A stretch of 64,000 nucleotides of DNA from Nostoc sp. TCL26-01 (GTDB lineage: Bacteria; Cyanobacteriota; Cyanobacteriia; Cyanobacteriales; Nostocaceae): NCBI RefSeq assembly GCF_013393945.1, contig NZ_CP040297.1:2062804-2126803 (forward strand). The letters are read 5' to 3'. A model generated the notes under the pieces. It saw only the letters and a program-made list of their open reading frames with translations, had not been told where the DNA came from and searched no databases. The translations under genes were made by a program, and so were the position numbers. Below, piece by piece: positions 62,004 through 64,000 of this stretch (positions are counted from its first letter, which is position 1; every line of letters begins with the position of its first letter).

Positions 62004-62363
62004 TTATTTTTTACCAGTAGCTTTTTCTAACAGGTTTTGAATTTCACCTTCTACTGTTGTAGCATTTTGTGAGTTCTCAGGGCGCTTTTGCTTATCAATA
62101 TCTGCGGCTCCTTGAACTTCGTTGAGTCCTTCATTGGATTTTTTCTGAACTTCTTTCAATCCAGGAGGTGCTGATCTAGCAACTTTGTCAGTTTCTTTTT
62201 GAGTTTCTAGGAGTTGATCAGTTGCTTTGGTGGGATCGCTTGGGGAAGTACCAATAGCAAAAGCAGGAACAGTGTTAGATAAAAGTAGCAAGGCACAAGT
62301 GAAAGCTACGATGAGAAAACGCACTGGGCGTAAAACAGATAAAACAACACTAGAAATCTTCAT
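62004..62363 (-). CDS. Low-temperature-induced-like small exported protein
   Basis: 119 residues from the ATG at 62363, chosen because GAGG lies 8 bases upstream; the frame is open 8 codons further to a TTG. The N-terminus is a signal peptide (FLIVAFTCALLLLSNTVPAFA). The mature part is small, charged and helical with GLKEVQKKSNEGLNEVQGAAD, as in cyanobacterial proteins annotated low-temperature-induced. Function unknown; periplasmic or thylakoid-lumen location is inferred. Confidence 0.7.
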   Translation of the reverse strand: MKISSVVLSVLRPVRFLIVAFTCALLLLSNTVPAFAIGTSPSDPTKATDQLLETQKETDKVARSAPPGLKEVQKKSNEGLNEVQGAADIDKQKRPENSQNATTVEGEIQNLLEKATGKK

Positions 62364-62808
62364 TTGCAACCTCAATAACGGTGTCAACTACTTATAACTC
62401 TTACTTTTTCAGGGAAGCACATATCTTGAATTTGATTTAAAGAACATGGCTTCTATCTGACAAGTGATTGAGCTATCTTCCTTTTGAAGAATTACTTAGA
62501 TATCTTCTTCAAGCAAGGGGTTCATGATAATATTTCTAATATAAAAAACGAATTAACAAATCGACCCATAGAGTGAAGTTGGCTTTGTTTTTATTTACAA
62601 AAGAATCATTCTTTAGATAGATATTAATAATCAAATTTCCTGATTTAAAAACACTAATTATTGATAAATAAAGCTTATATTTAGCATGGTTATAGTATGG
62701 TAAAAAATTACAGATTAGTTAATTTATCATCTTGATTGATTTTATATTAAGTTGGGAAGGCACAATTATTTTGTTTTCCCTTTAGTCAAGACACCAAAAT
62801 ATACATTA

Positions 62809-62962
62809 CAGGGTGTTGGAAAAGTTTCAGTAGGTATAAAAAGGTCATTCTTCCTTACGCTCCGCGTCAGGAAGAATCTAGGTTTTGTGGCACATACCGA
62901 GATGTTTCATTCCGCTACGCTGCATTCAACATGACAAAGAAACAGACTTTTCAAACGTCCTC
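62809..62962. mobile_element. MITE-like element, family A, copy 2
   Basis: 154 bp, the same length as the copy at 559-712, flanked by TTA on both sides (62806-62808, 62963-62965). The ends are CAGGGTGTTGGAAAAGT and ACTTTTCAAACGTCCTC. The internal segment after TAAAAAGGTCATTC differs from copy 1. Confidence 0.75.
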
Positions 62963-62963
62963 T

Positions 62964-63055
62964 TAGACATCTTCAAAAATGAATGTAGAGACATTGCAGT
63001 GCAATGTCTCTATAAGGATTTCGGATAATACAGAATGAATTTATGGAGATGTTTA
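62964..63055. mobile_element. Small inverted-repeat element, family C, copy 2
   Basis: Ends TAGACATCT and AGATGTTTA enclose the palindrome GAGACATTGCA / TGCAATGTCTC. Diverged from the copy at 1176-1269 but colinear with it. It abuts the family A element and shares its TTA. Confidence 0.65.
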
Positions 63056-63471
63056 TTGGTTTTTCAGCAAGCCCTAAGTAACTACTGAAATTAAAAATAA
63101 CGTACAAATACGGAAAAAATCTTCTAAGATTTCACATTCACTTATCTTTACTTACTTAGTACTAGCTTGTGGAAATCAAAATATTTTGTCAATTAGTAAA
63201 AATTCTATAGTATACGGATTTAAGATTTTGTGTTTGTCTTTTGATTTTGGTTTATTTGATGTTAAAACCTGCGTAAGAATGCTTGAAACACTTTTCAAAC
63301 ACATTTTTAGAGAATTATAAAATTAAAATTAAGGGGCGATCGCACTATATCTGGTTACGCAAATGCGCTGATATTTTTGGTTTTCGGCTTCATAAATTCC
63401 GCAAGATTACGGTTACGTTGTTTTGTAGTTTTGATCAACACTGCACATATAAAGTTAATGAGGGTTTATTC

Positions 63472-63717
63472 ATGATCAGCCCTGTAACAGAGGTTATGCA
63501 CCTCAATTTGGAAATGGCTAAGGAAGTTGCTCAGAAGTGGGAACAAGCTCCATGTAGTGAAGTTAGCGCTTATTGTTTGCGGATTCTACAGGAAATTGGA
63601 TGTAGCGATACGGAACTTCCAGAAAACTTACAAACAAGAGAACAGCAACTCAATCTCATCGCTGGTTTTGCATCTTACGCTTTTGGAGAGGTGCTAAATG
63701 TACAAAGTTCTAATTGA
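63472..63717 (+). CDS. Small hypothetical protein
   Basis: 81 residues from the ATG at 63472, supported by GAGGG 8 bases upstream; the open frame extends upstream without a good start. Helical and soluble: MAKEVAQKWEQAPCSEVSAY, CLRILQEIGCSDTELPENL. No family recognised. It overlaps the next gene by 20 bases, suggesting coupling. Confidence 0.6.
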   Translation: MISPVTEVMHLNLEMAKEVAQKWEQAPCSEVSAYCLRILQEIGCSDTELPENLQTREQQLNLIAGFASYAFGEVLNVQSSN

Positions 63718-63973
63718 TGATATTTATCACAACCCAGAATGGTCGGAAGATACCATACCTGCAACAGATAATGATCTATTGGTTTTGACTCAAAGGCTTT
63801 CTCACCAAAGAGTCCCAACAAAAGTTTTTTTTCAAGCGATTGCGATCGCTGCTTATGATGGTGCATCTGCTTTTCGTTATGCCGACAATTATCTCACCAG
63901 TGTCAAGCATAAACACAAGCGCAGAAATATATTTTCGTTGAGGAAACCTTTAGTTAATTTTGATCAAAATTGA
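63698..63973 (+). CDS. Small hypothetical protein
   Basis: A 91-residue, mostly helical soluble protein (LVLTQRLSHQRVPTKVFFQA, AYDGASAFRYADNYLTSVKH) with a basic tail. GGAG precedes its ATG, which lies inside the end of the upstream gene. No family recognised. Confidence 0.58.
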   Translation: MYKVLIDDIYHNPEWSEDTIPATDNDLLVLTQRLSHQRVPTKVFFQAIAIAAYDGASAFRYADNYLTSVKHKHKRRNIFSLRKPLVNFDQN

Positions 63974-64000
63974 AAGTTTATACGTGTAGGTTTTTCACAA

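Larger units (their letters stand above)
62364..63471. other. Gene-poor spacer with two repeat elements
   Basis: No gene is convincing. 62364-62808 is AT-rich with nothing recognised. 62809-63055 holds two adjacent repeat elements (listed). 63056-63471 is AT-rich with one GCGATCGC at about 63336; GAGGG at about 63460 is the ribosome-binding site of the next gene. Confidence 0.6.

Overview
The window looks like chromosomal DNA of a filamentous, probably heterocyst-forming cyanobacterium (Nostoc/Anabaena/Calothrix type). GCGATCGC (HIP1) octamers are frequent, intergenic DNA carries heptameric tandem repeats (TGACTAT and similar) and small inverted-repeat elements, and the proteins belong to typical cyanobacterial families: a multi-PAS histidine kinase, an HTH-NACHT NTPase, a ComFB-like protein, HMA2-type proteins and a DUF5132-like protein. 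No tRNA, rRNA or CRISPR array was recognised.

Left part (1-24.8 kb). The end of folC is followed by about 1.1 kb of repeats. A sensory cluster comes next: a CBS/seven-PAS histidine kinase, a receiver-EAL protein and a receiver-kinase. Then follow an HTH-NACHT NTPase; a divergent pair of an O-antigen-ligase-like/YaaW operon and an FAD oxidoreductase; a ComFB-like protein; an orphan HicB-like protein; MarC; and a Nit-type amidase. A five-gene minus-strand cluster (18.4-24.1 kb) surrounds a P-type ATPase whose membrane CPC motif is replaced by Ala-Thr-Gly. Its neighbours are HMA2-like proteins without CxxC motifs and a DUF5132-like protein. Peptide deformylase follows.

Centre (24.8-45.3 kb). 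One 16.3-kb gene encodes a 5434-residue protein: 23 PPC-like repeats, an IPT/TIG domain, an RHS/YD core, a glycine-rich membrane-like segment, beta domains, Calx-beta and RTX repeats. Both repeat regions show higher-order duplications. A hypothetical gene precedes it, and then a trio of an isochorismatase-like hydrolase, a cupin and an amidohydrolase.

Mobile island (45.84-59.73 kb). A 13.9-kb element has split an Rpn-family nuclease gene. The two halves lie on either side of it, a 5-bp direct repeat (ATTCA) marks the ends, and removing the island restores one open reading frame of about 290 codons. The island has an IS110-like transposase at its left end with a structured non-coding stretch upstream, small accessory genes, a ribbon-helix-helix-like gene with a candidate -1 frameshift site (GGGAAAG) behind a 28-bp palindromic operator, a winged-helix-like protein, a minimal tyrosine integrase, and a compact plus-strand operon of about eleven genes. 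That operon includes a tail-fibre/F5-8-C-like protein, a Cys-rich protein and an 832-residue coiled-coil/membrane protein. No terminase, portal, capsid or packaging ATPase was recognised. This is the best candidate for an undescribed system.

Right part (59.7-64 kb). After the Rpn N-terminal half come stress genes (a YflT/ChaB-like protein, Dps, a low-temperature-induced-like protein). A second copy of the repeat families seen at the left edge follows, then two small unknown genes.
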